This document shows, piece after piece, positions 46,124 to 53,874 of a stretch of 64,000 bases of DNA. The notes beneath the pieces are model-generated. The model was given only the letters and a program-made list of their open reading frames with translations, was not told the DNA's origin and did not search any database. Every line of letters starts with the position of its first letter. Position 1 is the stretch's first letter. Origin of the DNA: Chloracidobacterium sp. (GTDB lineage: Bacteria > Acidobacteriota > Blastocatellia > Pyrinomonadales > Pyrinomonadaceae); contig JADJWM010000009.1 of the NCBI GenBank assembly GCA_016716365.1, positions 82,868-146,867 on the forward strand. Reading direction: 5' to 3'. The position numbers were made by a program, and so were the translations under genes.

Positions 46124-46756
46124 TCATGCAGGATCATTTGGGAATGCGCTGCCGAACTCCCAATCTTCGGGCCTCGAACATAATCCAGCCTTCACAGGGT
46201 TGTGCTCGATGTATTGTATCGTGTTCCTAAAATGGTCTGAGTTTCGAATGTAACGGTCAAACGATTCAACTGCCCAGAACCGGCCGGATCGGACCAGTAT
46301 TCTATTGGCCTCGTGGGCGGTATACGACTTGATCGAATGCATGATTTCCGCGAGCACATTCTTGCCCAAGAGCCGTATCAGCAGGTGAACATGGTTCGGC
46401 ATTATCACCCACGCTATCAGTTCGTAGCGGTCGCCGTCCCATTTCATCAGCGTTTCGATTATCATTCTTGCGATCCGGCGGTCCCGCAGATAGCACGATC
46501 CGCGCCCTTTATCCAAATATTGCTCGATCCGCTTTCGAAGCCCGGCATCCGTTATTGCTCCTCTTAAAAGTTCCTGTTTCCATGCGTTCAATAACGTCCG
46601 CGGCATCGAGTCCGCAAGCCGGAAAGTGATGAACTGGATTGACTCGTGATCGTCAAAGTGAGGCAGGTAGCCGCGCGTGTACTTTCTTCGGCGGAGACTT
46701 TTCTTCGGATCAGGCATTGACGGATGGTAGCAGGTCCATTCGTCCTTCGCACTCAT
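46124..46756 (-). CDS. REP-associated tyrosine transposase (Y1/HUH, IS200-like)
   Basis: About 210 residues from the ATG at 46756; longer and shorter in-frame starts (46900, 46717) exist, but 46756 abuts REP copy B. Conserved points: RGYLPHFDDHESIQFITFRLADS at the N-terminus, the HUH metal motif in VIMPNHVHLLIR, and the probable nucleophile Tyr in HSIKSYTAHEANR, then FDRYIRNSDHFRNTIQYIEHNPVKAGL. The set is diagnostic of RAYTs. The gene appears intact, so it may still be active. Confidence 0.88.
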   Translation of the reverse strand: MSAKDEWTCYHPSMPDPKKSLRRRKYTRGYLPHFDDHESIQFITFRLADSMPRTLLNAWKQELLRGAITDAGLRKRIEQYLDKGRGSCYLRDRRIARMIIETLMKWDGDRYELIAWVIMPNHVHLLIRLLGKNVLAEIMHSIKSYTAHEANRILVRSGRFWAVESFDRYIRNSDHFRNTIQYIEHNPVKAGLCSRPEDWEFGSAFPNDPA

Positions 46757-46784
46757 GCAGGCGAGGGCGCCTGCGTTCCCGGCA
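46756..46784 (-). repeat. REP copy B (29 bp)
   Basis: Right inverted copy, identical in all 29 bases to copy A read on the other strand. Its last three bases on the minus strand run into the ATG of the transposase. Confidence 0.8.
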
Positions 46785-46818
46785 GGGATGGGCGCCGCTC
46801 CGGGCGTGATACATCTTG

Positions 46819-46891
46819 CATTGCGTTTTCGCGTTTGAGTTGTGGGGGCAATTCCCCCCGGACACTCAAACGTGAGGAGTAAAACGCAATG
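46819..46891 (+). promoter_or_regulatory. Long hairpin enclosing the start codon of the 46889 gene
   Basis: CATTGCGTTTT (46819-46829) pairs with AAAACGCAATG (46881-46891), and CGTTTGAGT (46832-46840) with ACTCAAACG (46864-46872). A GGGGG/CCCCC tip closes it. The ribosome site GAGGAG lies in the internal bulge and the ATG at 46889 is inside the outer stem. In RNA this would mask translation start, so a conditional switch is possible. It could also be a DNA-level dyad. Confidence 0.55.
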
Positions 46892-47452
46892 ATCAATCAT
46901 ATTTCCATCGCTGTTAATGAACCCGAGCGGGTCGCAAATTTTCTTGCCGAGATCTGGGACGGCATCGTGTATCCGTTCCCGCCGGCACCCGATTCATTCT
47001 TCGTCCTTGCAAATGACGGCAAGGGTACCGCGGTCGAGATCACGCCTGCCGGCACCGTGCTTGTTCCCGGTGAAGGGCTGCCGGATGAGGACGACCTTGA
47101 CGCCTCGACCGAGGAATTCGAGGCCCAGTTCGTCAAAAGCGAGTTCGTGCCGCGATATGTCGCGACGCACCTGAATATCAGCACGAAGAAATCGATCGAA
47201 GAGATCCGCGAACTCGCAAAACGCGAGGGTTGGCGTGTGCTCGTCTGCAACCGCGGCGGCGGCCTATTCCAACTGGTCGAAGTTTGGGTCGAGAACACTT
47301 TTATGCTTGAAGTTATGACGCCCGAACAGACCAAACGATACGTCGAGATCACCGATCCGGAGTTCATGGAAGCCGCGTTTGCCGAGACACTGGCAAACAC
47401 GCACCCGCCGTCAAACAAGGTGTTGGGTTCTGAATTGAATCTTATCGGCTGA
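46889..47452 (+). CDS. VOC/glyoxalase-like protein of unknown function
   Basis: A 187-residue soluble protein. The N-terminal MINHISIAVNEPERVANFLAEIWDG matches the start of vicinal-oxygen-chelate folds. The expected paired His/Glu metal ligands are only partly visible (HISIAV, AVEITPAG, ATHLNIST, VEVWVE). A metal-dependent enzyme or a binding protein are both possible. A GAGGAG ribosome site precedes the ATG, and both lie within a long dyad. Confidence 0.65.
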   Translation: MINHISIAVNEPERVANFLAEIWDGIVYPFPPAPDSFFVLANDGKGTAVEITPAGTVLVPGEGLPDEDDLDASTEEFEAQFVKSEFVPRYVATHLNISTKKSIEEIRELAKREGWRVLVCNRGGGLFQLVEVWVENTFMLEVMTPEQTKRYVEITDPEFMEAAFAETLANTHPPSNKVLGSELNLIG

Positions 47453-47536
47453 GGGAAGATAGCATCGGGCCGTCGAGAATTTCAGGAGGATGGGGTCGGG
47501 GGATACCTGATGACTGAAACTCTCGGCGGTCCGTAT

Positions 47537-48217
47537 TTATTGGCTTCCGCGTCGTGCGAACGGCTCCCAGCGGCCCTCCCAGTCAAAGGCCTCCGTCCCG
47601 ATGAACTGCTTCTTGTAATCGTAAAAAGAGCATCCCTCGTAGGTATAGCCCAGGTAATAGAAGGACCTTCCGCTGGCAATGGCAAACTCGATCTCTTTCA
47701 GCATCGTGTAAATCCCAAGCCGGCGGCGTTCCTCGTCCGGTTCGAACATCGCATAAATCCCCGAAACAGATTCGCGGCCGACATCGAAATAGCTCGTCGC
47801 GATCAGCCTGTCTGCCTTAAAGACCGCGGCCTCCAGCGTTTCGCTCGGAACACGCGCAGGGTCGGGGATAAAGAGATATTCCGCCAGGCTCGAGGGCGGC
47901 CGCTCGTCAAAGCGGCTCGAATGCCGCATGAACAACTCATCGGCCTCAAAATTGGGGTAGGCCGGCCGGATAACGGTCCGTGTATCCGAATTGCGGCTGG
48001 CGGTGCGACGCTGGCTCCGCGACATCCTGAATTCCGAAAGCCGGATCCGCAACGGGATCACGTTTCGCCATTCACTCTTATATCGGGCCAGATTGTACCG
48101 ATAGAATTCCAGGCCCGAATGGCGCCAGCCAAGGGCGTAAAGCTCGTCAAGCGTGTCGGGGCCGACCTTCAGCGTCAGCATATGCTCGAGGATCGGTTTC
48201 TGAATTCCCTCTTTCAT
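47537..48217 (-). CDS. Arginyl/leucyl-tRNA-protein transferase-like (Ate1 C-domain) protein, Cys motif lost
   Basis: A 226-residue protein resembling the Ate1/Bpt transferase fold: ELYALGWRHSGLEFYRYN, VIPLRIRLSEFRMSRSQRR, and YYLGYTYEGCSFYDYKKQF. These enzymes add an amino acid from tRNA to protein N-termini. In the usual enzyme a CPGCRxC-type motif stands where this one reads YKSEWRNVIP, and the N-terminal Cys pair is also absent. It may therefore have altered chemistry. It begins 11 bp after the MsrP-like stop on the same strand. Confidence 0.7.
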   Translation of the reverse strand: MKEGIQKPILEHMLTLKVGPDTLDELYALGWRHSGLEFYRYNLARYKSEWRNVIPLRIRLSEFRMSRSQRRTASRNSDTRTVIRPAYPNFEADELFMRHSSRFDERPPSSLAEYLFIPDPARVPSETLEAAVFKADRLIATSYFDVGRESVSGIYAMFEPDEERRRLGIYTMLKEIEFAIASGRSFYYLGYTYEGCSFYDYKKQFIGTEAFDWEGRWEPFARRGSQ

Positions 48218-48227
48218 ATTTCTGCGA

Positions 48228-49118
48228 TCACAGGCCGGAGTACCAATCGTATCCGCTCTCTGCCCAATAGTCGCGCGGCCGCTCGGTCGTAAACTCTATC
48301 CGCCCGATCCGCTTGATCTGCTTGATGCCGTACTTTGTCGGCGAAGCAAGCCTGAGCGGGGCTCCGTGCTCGGGCAGCAGCGGCTCGCCGTTCATCTCAT
48401 AGGCGAGCAGCGTCTGCGGATGGAGGATGCTTGCCGTATCCCAACCCACGAAATAACCATTGTCCGGCGTCGAGAGCGAGACATAGGGCAGCAGTTTGTC
48501 GGGCCGGCCCGCTACGTCCGGCCGGCTCCCGTCGATCGTCTTCGGCGAGTATTTTGCTGCAAAATCTGAGAATCTCACCCCCGCCCATTGAACAATGATG
48601 CTCCAGCCCTCGATGCACATCAGTTCGGTGATCATCGCGGTCCGGGGAAGGGCTCTAAGGTCGTCCAGCGAAAGGATGAGGTCTTCGTCCGCCCCGTAAA
48701 CGCCGCCGACGTTCAGCGACCATGCCGCCTGATCATGTTCCTGTTCCATCCCGATCATTCCGTTCACCCGCCGCGGCGAGATCCGCTCCGACGGAAATTC
48801 CGGCGCGAGCCGCGAGGGTTTGTAAAAGAACCGGCCGACCGTTTCGTTGAATTCCAGCGTACGGCGAAGAAGGCTCATCTTCGCGTCATCCGGCATCCAC
48901 CGCCAGCCGAAGAAAGCCGTAATCGCGGCCGCACCGCCGATCAGGAAAGTTCGGCGCGACCGTTTCGACATCTCGGCCTTCGCCTGCTTTTCGTCAAGCG
49001 GCGGGCCAATTACTCGCTTTTCGTTCAGGATGCGGGCGGTATTCTCGCGGGTGTCGTCGCCGTCGCTCTGAAGCTCCCGCACTTTTTCGAGAAGTACCTT
49101 TTCCTCCTTTTCTTTCAT
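48228..49118 (-). CDS. MsrP/YedY-like molybdopterin oxidoreductase (sulfite-oxidase family)
   Basis: A 296-residue protein with a twin-arginine signal (KRSRRTFLIGGAAA, near residue 52), so it is folded before export. The molybdenum-ligating Cys is probably in ITELMCIEGWSIIVQWAG; GAPLRLASPTKYGIKQIKRI is the usual C-terminal piece. Relatives reduce methionine sulfoxide or other oxidised substrates in the periplasm with a membrane cytochrome partner. The b-type cytochrome gene overlaps its start by 4 bp. Confidence 0.88.
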   Translation of the reverse strand: MKEKEEKVLLEKVRELQSDGDDTRENTARILNEKRVIGPPLDEKQAKAEMSKRSRRTFLIGGAAAITAFFGWRWMPDDAKMSLLRRTLEFNETVGRFFYKPSRLAPEFPSERISPRRVNGMIGMEQEHDQAAWSLNVGGVYGADEDLILSLDDLRALPRTAMITELMCIEGWSIIVQWAGVRFSDFAAKYSPKTIDGSRPDVAGRPDKLLPYVSLSTPDNGYFVGWDTASILHPQTLLAYEMNGEPLLPEHGAPLRLASPTKYGIKQIKRIGRIEFTTERPRDYWAESGYDWYSGL

Positions 49119-49810
49119 GCTTTCACCTCCGCGGCTTCTGCGGGCGGCTTTCCTTCGGCTTCAACCGTTTCGTATCCGGTCACCATCGATCGAAAATTCG
49201 CCCAGCCCGCTATCGCGACCTGAACGACGTGGATAAAAAAGAACACCACGAACAGGATGGTCAACCAGAAGTGCATCCATCGCGCCCACCCGTATCCGCC
49301 AAGCAGTGACGTGAGCCAAGCCATTTGCAGCGGCTTGTAGATGGCAAGTCCGGTAATTACCGACCCGACGCCCATCAGGATAACCGCCGTGTAAGCGATC
49401 CGCTGCGCGTCATTAAATTTCCCCTGCGGCGGGAGCTTCTTCACGATCTTCACGTCGTGCAATGCGACACGGACGGCCCTGCGGAACGATCCGGGCACCG
49501 GCAGGATCGCCCGCCATTCGCCCGAAACTGCGAGATAAACCACGTAGATCAGGCCGTTTGCCGCGAACAGCCACATAAAAAAGAAATGCAGCCTTAGTCC
49601 TTCGGCCAGGCGGTACGGGATACCGAGGACGTCGTAGAACCATTGCGGGAAAAAATGAAATACCTCGTAGTTAAAGATCCAAAGTCCGTACACGGCATTC
49701 GCCCAGTAGATGAGCAGCCCGCTCCAGATCATCATCAAGAGCAGCGGAAAGTTGATCCAGTGCAGCCACCGGATCGCGAGCGGATGCTTTCTCTCGAGTC
49801 TTTTATTCAT
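49115..49810 (-). CDS. Cytochrome b561-like membrane partner of the molybdoenzyme
   Basis: 231 residues from the ATG at 49810 (an ATG seven codons upstream is possible). It has four to five membrane helices and haem-ligand His residues in RWLHWINFPLLLMMIWSGL, LRLHFFFMWLFAANG and RWMHFWLTILFVVFFFIHVV. It should pass electrons from the quinone pool to the Tat-exported molybdoenzyme encoded just downstream. The stop overlaps that gene by 4 bp. Confidence 0.85.
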   Translation of the reverse strand: MNKRLERKHPLAIRWLHWINFPLLLMMIWSGLLIYWANAVYGLWIFNYEVFHFFPQWFYDVLGIPYRLAEGLRLHFFFMWLFAANGLIYVVYLAVSGEWRAILPVPGSFRRAVRVALHDVKIVKKLPPQGKFNDAQRIAYTAVILMGVGSVITGLAIYKPLQMAWLTSLLGGYGWARWMHFWLTILFVVFFFIHVVQVAIAGWANFRSMVTGYETVEAEGKPPAEAAEVKA

Positions 49811-50051
49811 CGGTCTGCCGGGTATGCTCATCAGGTTAGCACGAAACCGCAACCCCTTGCCGTAACTTCTCCTCTGCCGTCTATTATTTACTTGGATGCA
49901 GAAGCACCTCGAACTTTTAGTTCGTCTGACCTCGGCGGACGGACGCGCAAAGTTTTTTTGAATCCGATCCACGCCTCGATGCGAAACCAGTTGTGAATGC
50001 CCAAGCGGCAATAAATTTCGAGAAAAGGGAATAACAAGGAAGGTAATAAAA

Positions 50052-50618
50052 ATGAAAAATCTTGCGCTTTCAATTATGTTCGCGGCTGCGGTTTTGGTTG
50101 GGGCAAACGTAAATGTTTCGGCCCAGATGAAGTCGGATAACCCGATGGTTGGCGGGGCCGCGATGTACAAGACAAAGGATATCGTCGACAACGCCGTTAA
50201 CTCGGCCGACCATACGACGCTCGTTGCCGCCGTCAAGGCAGCCGGGCTGGTCGACACGCTGAAGAGCAAAGGCCCGTTCACGGTCTTCGCACCGGTCAAC
50301 TCGGCCTTTGAGGCACTCCCGGCTGGAACCGTCGAGACCCTGCTCAAGCCCGAGAACAAGGCGACGCTGACAAAGGTCTTGACCTACCACGTGCTCGCCG
50401 GAAGTTTTGATTCCAAGTCGATCGTTAAGGCGATCAAGAAAGGCAACGGAAAGGCTTCGTTCACGACGGTTGCGGGCGGAACGCTCACCGCAATGCTCGA
50501 CGGATCGAACGTTGTTCTGATGGATGAGAAGGGCGGCCGCGCAACGGTTACGATCGCGGACGTCAAGCAGTCGAACGGCGTGATTCACGTGATCGATGCG
50601 GTCGTTCTGCCGAATTAA
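50052..50618 (+). CDS. Secreted fasciclin (FAS1) domain protein
   Basis: A 188-residue protein with a signal peptide (LSIMFAAAVLVGANVNVSAQ) and a single FAS1 domain: TLVAAVKAAGLVDTLKSKGPF, TVFAPVNSAFEALP, LTYHVLAGSF and NGVIHVIDAVVLP. FAS1 domains act in adhesion or surface attachment. An AAGGAAGG ribosome site lies ahead. It is transcribed away from the cytochrome/molybdoenzyme operon. Confidence 0.92.
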   Translation: MKNLALSIMFAAAVLVGANVNVSAQMKSDNPMVGGAAMYKTKDIVDNAVNSADHTTLVAAVKAAGLVDTLKSKGPFTVFAPVNSAFEALPAGTVETLLKPENKATLTKVLTYHVLAGSFDSKSIVKAIKKGNGKASFTTVAGGTLTAMLDGSNVVLMDEKGGRATVTIADVKQSNGVIHVIDAVVLPN

Positions 50619-50639
50619 GTATCTAGTTGCTAAATAACG

Positions 50640-50693
50640 GGCCCTCTAAAGACGTGCGCCATACAAAAGGCACGCCGGCGAGGGCCTTCTTCT
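50640..50693 (+). terminator. Terminator-like hairpin after FAS1 gene
   Basis: Outer stem GGCCCTC (50640-50646) / GAGGGCC (50680-50686), inner CGTGC/GCACG, followed by TTCTTCT. It starts 21 bases after the FAS1 stop. Confidence 0.6.
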
Positions 50694-50777
50694 ATCGTCA
50701 AGCTTGGAATAAACTACAATTCAGGTTTGATACCCTTATAACAGACTGTGCCGGCCACCCCGGCAAGGGCTAAGGAA

Positions 50778-51344
50778 ATGAAACATCGAACAGGTTTTCT
50801 ACCCGCGATAGTATTTTCGGCGACGGCGATCGGCTTTGCGTTGAGCTGCGGAAGTTCCTCGGCCTCGCGCACGCTGACGGAAGAGCCGGGCCCCGAAGTG
50901 TCGGCAACTCCGGCAAAGGTCGCGGCCGCGAGCGACGCCGTATTCGATGGGCAGAAGTTGGAACGCTCCGACGAAGAGTGGAAAAAGTTGCTGACGCCTG
51001 AACAGTTTTACATTCTGCGTGAAGACGGGACCGACTATCCTTTCAAAAGCCAGTACCACGACAACAAGGTGAAAGGCGACTATTACTGCACCGCCTGTCA
51101 TCTTAAGCTTTTCAACTCCGCAACGAAATTCGATTCGGGCACCGGATGGCCGAGCTTCTGGCAGCCGGTGAATAAGAAGAATATCGTTGAAAAGGAAGAC
51201 CGCAGCCTTGGCGATGTCCGTACCGAGGTTGAATGTGCACGCTGCGGCTCTCACTTAGGGCATGTGTTCGACGACGGCCCCGAGCCGACCGGCCTGCGCT
51301 ACTGCATTAACGGGACCGCGTTGAAATTTGAAAAGGCGAAATGA
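50778..51344 (+). CDS. msrB: Lipoprotein peptide-methionine (R)-S-oxide reductase MsrB
   Basis: 188 residues from the ATG at 50778 (AAGGA ahead). A signal peptide ends in the lipobox FALSCGSS, so the protein is likely lipid-anchored outside the cytoplasm. The MsrB domain is complete: zinc Cys in CTACHLKLF and CARCGSHLGHVFDDGP, FDSGTGWPSFWQPV, and the catalytic Cys in LRYCINGTALKF. It reduces methionine-R-sulfoxide in proteins. It sits close to the MsrP-like pair, pointing to envelope protein repair. Confidence 0.93.
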   Translation: MKHRTGFLPAIVFSATAIGFALSCGSSSASRTLTEEPGPEVSATPAKVAAASDAVFDGQKLERSDEEWKKLLTPEQFYILREDGTDYPFKSQYHDNKVKGDYYCTACHLKLFNSATKFDSGTGWPSFWQPVNKKNIVEKEDRSLGDVRTEVECARCGSHLGHVFDDGPEPTGLRYCINGTALKFEKAK

Positions 51345-51346
51345 GC

Positions 51347-51832
51347 TTAATTGCCTGCTTTTGATGGTTCGGTGGATTCGTCTTCGAGGCGGATCCGCCA
51401 TTTTCCTTCCTGCTTTATCAGCAATCCGGTGTAGGAATAGTTGAATGTGGTACCGTCCTGATCTTGCCATTCGAACAATCCCATCACGACGGCAGTATCT
51501 TTCGAAATGACGTCAACCGACAGGTCCTTCCACTTGAACGACTTCGGCCCAGACCACTTAGTCAAATACCGATCCTTCAACTGTTCGAAAGGCATGAATG
51601 CCTTTGAACCATTCCCTACCAGATAAACGCCACGGCGGTCATACCTGTCGGCGATGGCCTCGCGTTTGTGGCTCCGAAGGTCCTCGGCGTAGGAATCAAA
51701 AAACTCCCTGATAGATCGTTCTGTTGAGGATACTTCAGGATGTTTTTCGACTTTTGCCGGCGGCTGAGAAAATGCCGCAATCGCACAGGCTAAAACAAAT
51801 ATCGCGGCGGCAAGTGTTCGACTGGTGTGCAT
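51347..51832 (-). CDS. Secreted SnoaL/DUF4440-like protein
   Basis: A 161-residue protein with a signal peptide (LAAAIFVLACAIAAFSQ). The mature part has an NTF2-like pattern: IREFFDSYAEDLRSHKREAI, WKDLSVDVISKDTAVVMGLF, and GTTFNYSYTGLLIKQEGKWR. Such domains often bind small ligands, and the function is unknown. It converges with msrB with 2 bp between stops. Confidence 0.75.
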   Translation of the reverse strand: MHTSRTLAAAIFVLACAIAAFSQPPAKVEKHPEVSSTERSIREFFDSYAEDLRSHKREAIADRYDRRGVYLVGNGSKAFMPFEQLKDRYLTKWSGPKSFKWKDLSVDVISKDTAVVMGLFEWQDQDGTTFNYSYTGLLIKQEGKWRIRLEDESTEPSKAGN

Positions 51833-51850
51833 ATTATTGAAAGGACCGGA

Positions 51851-52147
51851 CTACCAATTGACGCTCCCTTCCTTTGAAGTGTCGATCTCGGCCATATCGA
51901 CTCCCTCGTCGTAGAAGAATATCTTCATATTGTCGAAAAGGAACGTGTGAGAATCGGGGTTCGAAACGTCCAGGCCGAAATGGTTGATCAGCTGCATCTG
52001 CTTTTTCTGCCACTCGGCCCAGCAGTCCTTGCACATCTCGTTGCCGATCTTCTCTCCCAACTCCGTCGGCACCGGGGCGTAGCCGATCGGATCGCCCTTT
52101 TGCCCGCACCGGGCGCATTTGAATTTGTCGCTTCCGAATAATGCCAT
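51851..52147 (-). CDS. Zinc-ribbon protein with YggX-like Fe(II)-trafficking domain
   Basis: A 98-residue protein. Cys11, Cys14, Cys39 and Cys42 form two CxxC pairs (CARC, CKDC), a zinc ribbon. Between and after them the YggX pattern is visible: ELGEKIGNEMCKDCWAEWQKK, then QLINHFGLDV and FLFDNMKIFF. YggX proteins protect iron-sulfur enzymes from oxidative damage. The combination with a four-Cys site differs from the classical 90-residue YggX. Confidence 0.8.
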   Translation of the reverse strand: MALFGSDKFKCARCGQKGDPIGYAPVPTELGEKIGNEMCKDCWAEWQKKQMQLINHFGLDVSNPDSHTFLFDNMKIFFYDEGVDMAEIDTSKEGSVNW

Positions 52148-52177
52148 AATTACGAGCTCCTGATATTTAGAGTTATA

Positions 52178-52819
52178 TCAGTTCGACGCGGCAATTGCAG
52201 TCCGGGAAAAAAGTTTGGCGATCATTACGTAGACGAACCCGACAAGTGCAAAAGCTATTAAAACGGATCCCGTGTTTGTAAGCGCTTGAGGATAGCCCAA
52301 CTTGGTTACGTCGACGAACCAATATGGATACCACATTGCAAACGCCCCGCGCGTGAGCGAATAGGCGATGTAAACCAGCGGATAGACAAGCCATTTGAGC
52401 GGTTCGGACCAGCCGAGGCCTGACTTTGGAGCAAATATTATCCAATAGATCACGTAAGCCAACGGGACCACGTCGTGAAGCGCATGGTCTGCCACTGCCT
52501 GCCACCCCGTCGGGTCCCATACGGATCGCAGAAACAGGCTGTAAACCAAGCCGACGATCGAAATGTAAACGGCGACCGCCGTTTGCACGGTTGCCCGGGC
52601 CGTAAAATTGCCGATCTTCGATTCCGGAAAAAATACTATCGCCGTCGTCGTCAGGGCGACGATGATGTTCGTCATGACAGTGAAATAGCTGAAGAATCGG
52701 ATGAAGCGTTCGACGGCTCCGGGCTCGGGCTCGACCGGGTTTGTCATCGCCAACCCGAACTGAAGGATCAGTGCGAGCCACCCGAAAACTGCGATCGATC
52801 CCGCAACGACTTTGTTCAT
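52178..52819 (-). CDS. Pr6Pr-type six-helix membrane protein
   Basis: A 213-residue integral membrane protein with about six hydrophobic segments (SIAVFGWLALILQFGLAM, FFSYFTVMTNIIVALTTTAI, VVPLAYVIYWIIFAP and others). The FSYFTVMTN and HDVVPLAYVIYW segments fit the Pr6Pr/FAR-17a family. Function is unknown. Its start overlaps the peroxiredoxin stop by 4 bp. Confidence 0.78.
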   Translation of the reverse strand: MNKVVAGSIAVFGWLALILQFGLAMTNPVEPEPGAVERFIRFFSYFTVMTNIIVALTTTAIVFFPESKIGNFTARATVQTAVAVYISIVGLVYSLFLRSVWDPTGWQAVADHALHDVVPLAYVIYWIIFAPKSGLGWSEPLKWLVYPLVYIAYSLTRGAFAMWYPYWFVDVTKLGYPQALTNTGSVLIAFALVGFVYVMIAKLFSRTAIAASN

Positions 52820-53283
52820 AAGTTGTTATTTGCCGATATGATCGCCTCGAGCACGTCTTCGTCCGCCGGGCGGAAGAGGCTCAAGGCCTGCACCTTGTGA
52901 TATGCGATCTTGCCTTCCTTATCGATCACGACCACACCGCGGGCCGAACGGCCCGGCAGCCAGCTCTTCATCCCGTAGGCGGCCGACACCTTGCCATCCG
53001 GGTCCGACAATAATCGCAGCGGCAGCTCGTTCTTCTCCGCGAAACCTTTGTGCGACTCCACCGAATCCGTCGATATCCCGACCACCTCGGCACCCGTCGC
53101 CTGATACTCCGACCAATGATCGCGGACGGAACAAAGCTGCTTCGTGCAGACCGGCGAATTATCCGCCGGATAAAATATGAGCACAACTGTATGTCCTTTG
53201 TAATTACTTAGAGCCCAATCGCTGCCTTCGCCGTCCTTCAAGGTGAAATCCGGTGCTTCACTCCCGATGCCGATCTTGCTCAT
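52816..53283 (-). CDS. Peroxiredoxin, Bcp/AhpE type
   Basis: A 155-residue thioredoxin-fold peroxidase: APDFTLKDGEGSDWALSNYKG, LIFYPADNSPVCTKQLCSVRD with the peroxidatic Cys (and a second Cys five residues later, as in Bcp-type), and SDPDGKVSAAYGMK. It reduces peroxides. The gene overlaps both neighbours by 4 bp, which puts it in one operon with the two membrane proteins. Confidence 0.93.
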   Translation of the reverse strand: MSKIGIGSEAPDFTLKDGEGSDWALSNYKGHTVVLIFYPADNSPVCTKQLCSVRDHWSEYQATGAEVVGISTDSVESHKGFAEKNELPLRLLSDPDGKVSAAYGMKSWLPGRSARGVVVIDKEGKIAYHKVQALSLFRPADEDVLEAIISANNNL

Positions 53284-53651
53284 TTTTTCCTCGCCTCCCT
53301 GATCGCCAGAACCGCCGTCACTAAAAACGGCAGCGTCGAAAGCAGTATCTTAAAGTTGGATCCCAGCACGCCGACCAGCACCATCATCAACAGCAAAAGA
53401 GCCAGGCAAGCGATCCCGATGTACGTCAGCCACCTGCTCGGTTCCTTCTGAAACAGCGTGATCAGCAGAAGCACCTGACCCAGCAGCGGCACCAGCGTGA
53501 AGGGATGCGCCGCCGAGACCGGATCGCTGAAAAGCTTGCCGAACACCTCCAATTCCGCCTGAAACAAAAACGCACCATTCCCACCACCCCATTCCAGATA
53601 GCCGAAAAGCGAAGTAAGAATAGCTAATCCGTTGAGTACCTTCTGTCTCAT
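53280..53651 (-). CDS. Small membrane protein of unknown function
   Basis: A 123-residue protein with three to four hydrophobic segments (LVPLLGQVLLLITLFQ, WLTYIGIACLALLLLMMVLV, ILLSTLPFLVTAVLAI). No family recognised. Its stop overlaps the peroxiredoxin start by 4 bp. Confidence 0.7.
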   Translation of the reverse strand: MRQKVLNGLAILTSLFGYLEWGGGNGAFLFQAELEVFGKLFSDPVSAAHPFTLVPLLGQVLLLITLFQKEPSRWLTYIGIACLALLLLMMVLVGVLGSNFKILLSTLPFLVTAVLAIREARKK

Positions 53652-53678
53652 TTGATGTCGAATCGTCTTAACCCGCGA

Positions 53679-53867
53679 TCAACCCGCTCGAACATTCTGG
53701 TCATTTTTGAACTTCTCATCCTGCTCAGCCTTCAGTTTGAGCAGCTTTTCCCTAATCTCAGCCATCACCGTTGGACCGTCCTGAAAACGACCGGCTTCAA
53801 GATCGTCAAGACCATTCTGAATCTCGCGTCGCAACGATTCCAATTTTTCTTTCTGAGTTTCTCTCAT
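53679..53867 (-). CDS. ParD-tail-like small protein, candidate antitoxin
   Basis: A 62-residue protein from the ATG at 53867, seven bases after the nuclease-like gene stop. Its helical sequence (LRREIQNGLDDLEAGRFQDG, VMAEIREKLLKLKAEQDEK) resembles the C-terminal segment of ParD-type antitoxins, but the ribbon-helix-helix DNA-binding half is missing. No ParE toxin is adjacent. It is AT-richer than the flanks. The antitoxin role is inference from resemblance and gene order. Confidence 0.55.
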   Translation of the reverse strand: MRETQKEKLESLRREIQNGLDDLEAGRFQDGPTVMAEIREKLLKLKAEQDEKFKNDQNVRAG

Positions 53868-53874
53868 TGAAGAT

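Larger units (their letters stand above)
46057..46784. mobile_element. REP/RAYT element: transposase between perfect 29-bp inverted REPs
   Basis: TGCCGGGAACGCAGGCGCCC... (46057-46085) recurs as its exact reverse complement at 46756-46784. Each copy contains a hairpin GCAGGCG-CCCT-CGCCTGC. The two face each other across the transposase gene, and the second overlaps the transposase start. This is a textbook REP-associated tyrosine transposase arrangement. Such units create and scatter REP sequences without being classical insertion sequences. No target-site duplication is evident. Confidence 0.8.

Noticed and set aside
47510..48292. 260-codon plus-strand frame opposite the Ate1-like gene
   Set aside because: The minus-strand product shows clear family motifs, whereas this one is Arg/Pro-rich and featureless.
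53652..53870. Phe/Leu-rich plus-strand frame opposite the ParD-tail-like gene
   Set aside because: It could look like a small membrane toxin, but it lacks a ribosome site and is the exact antisense of the helical minus-strand product.
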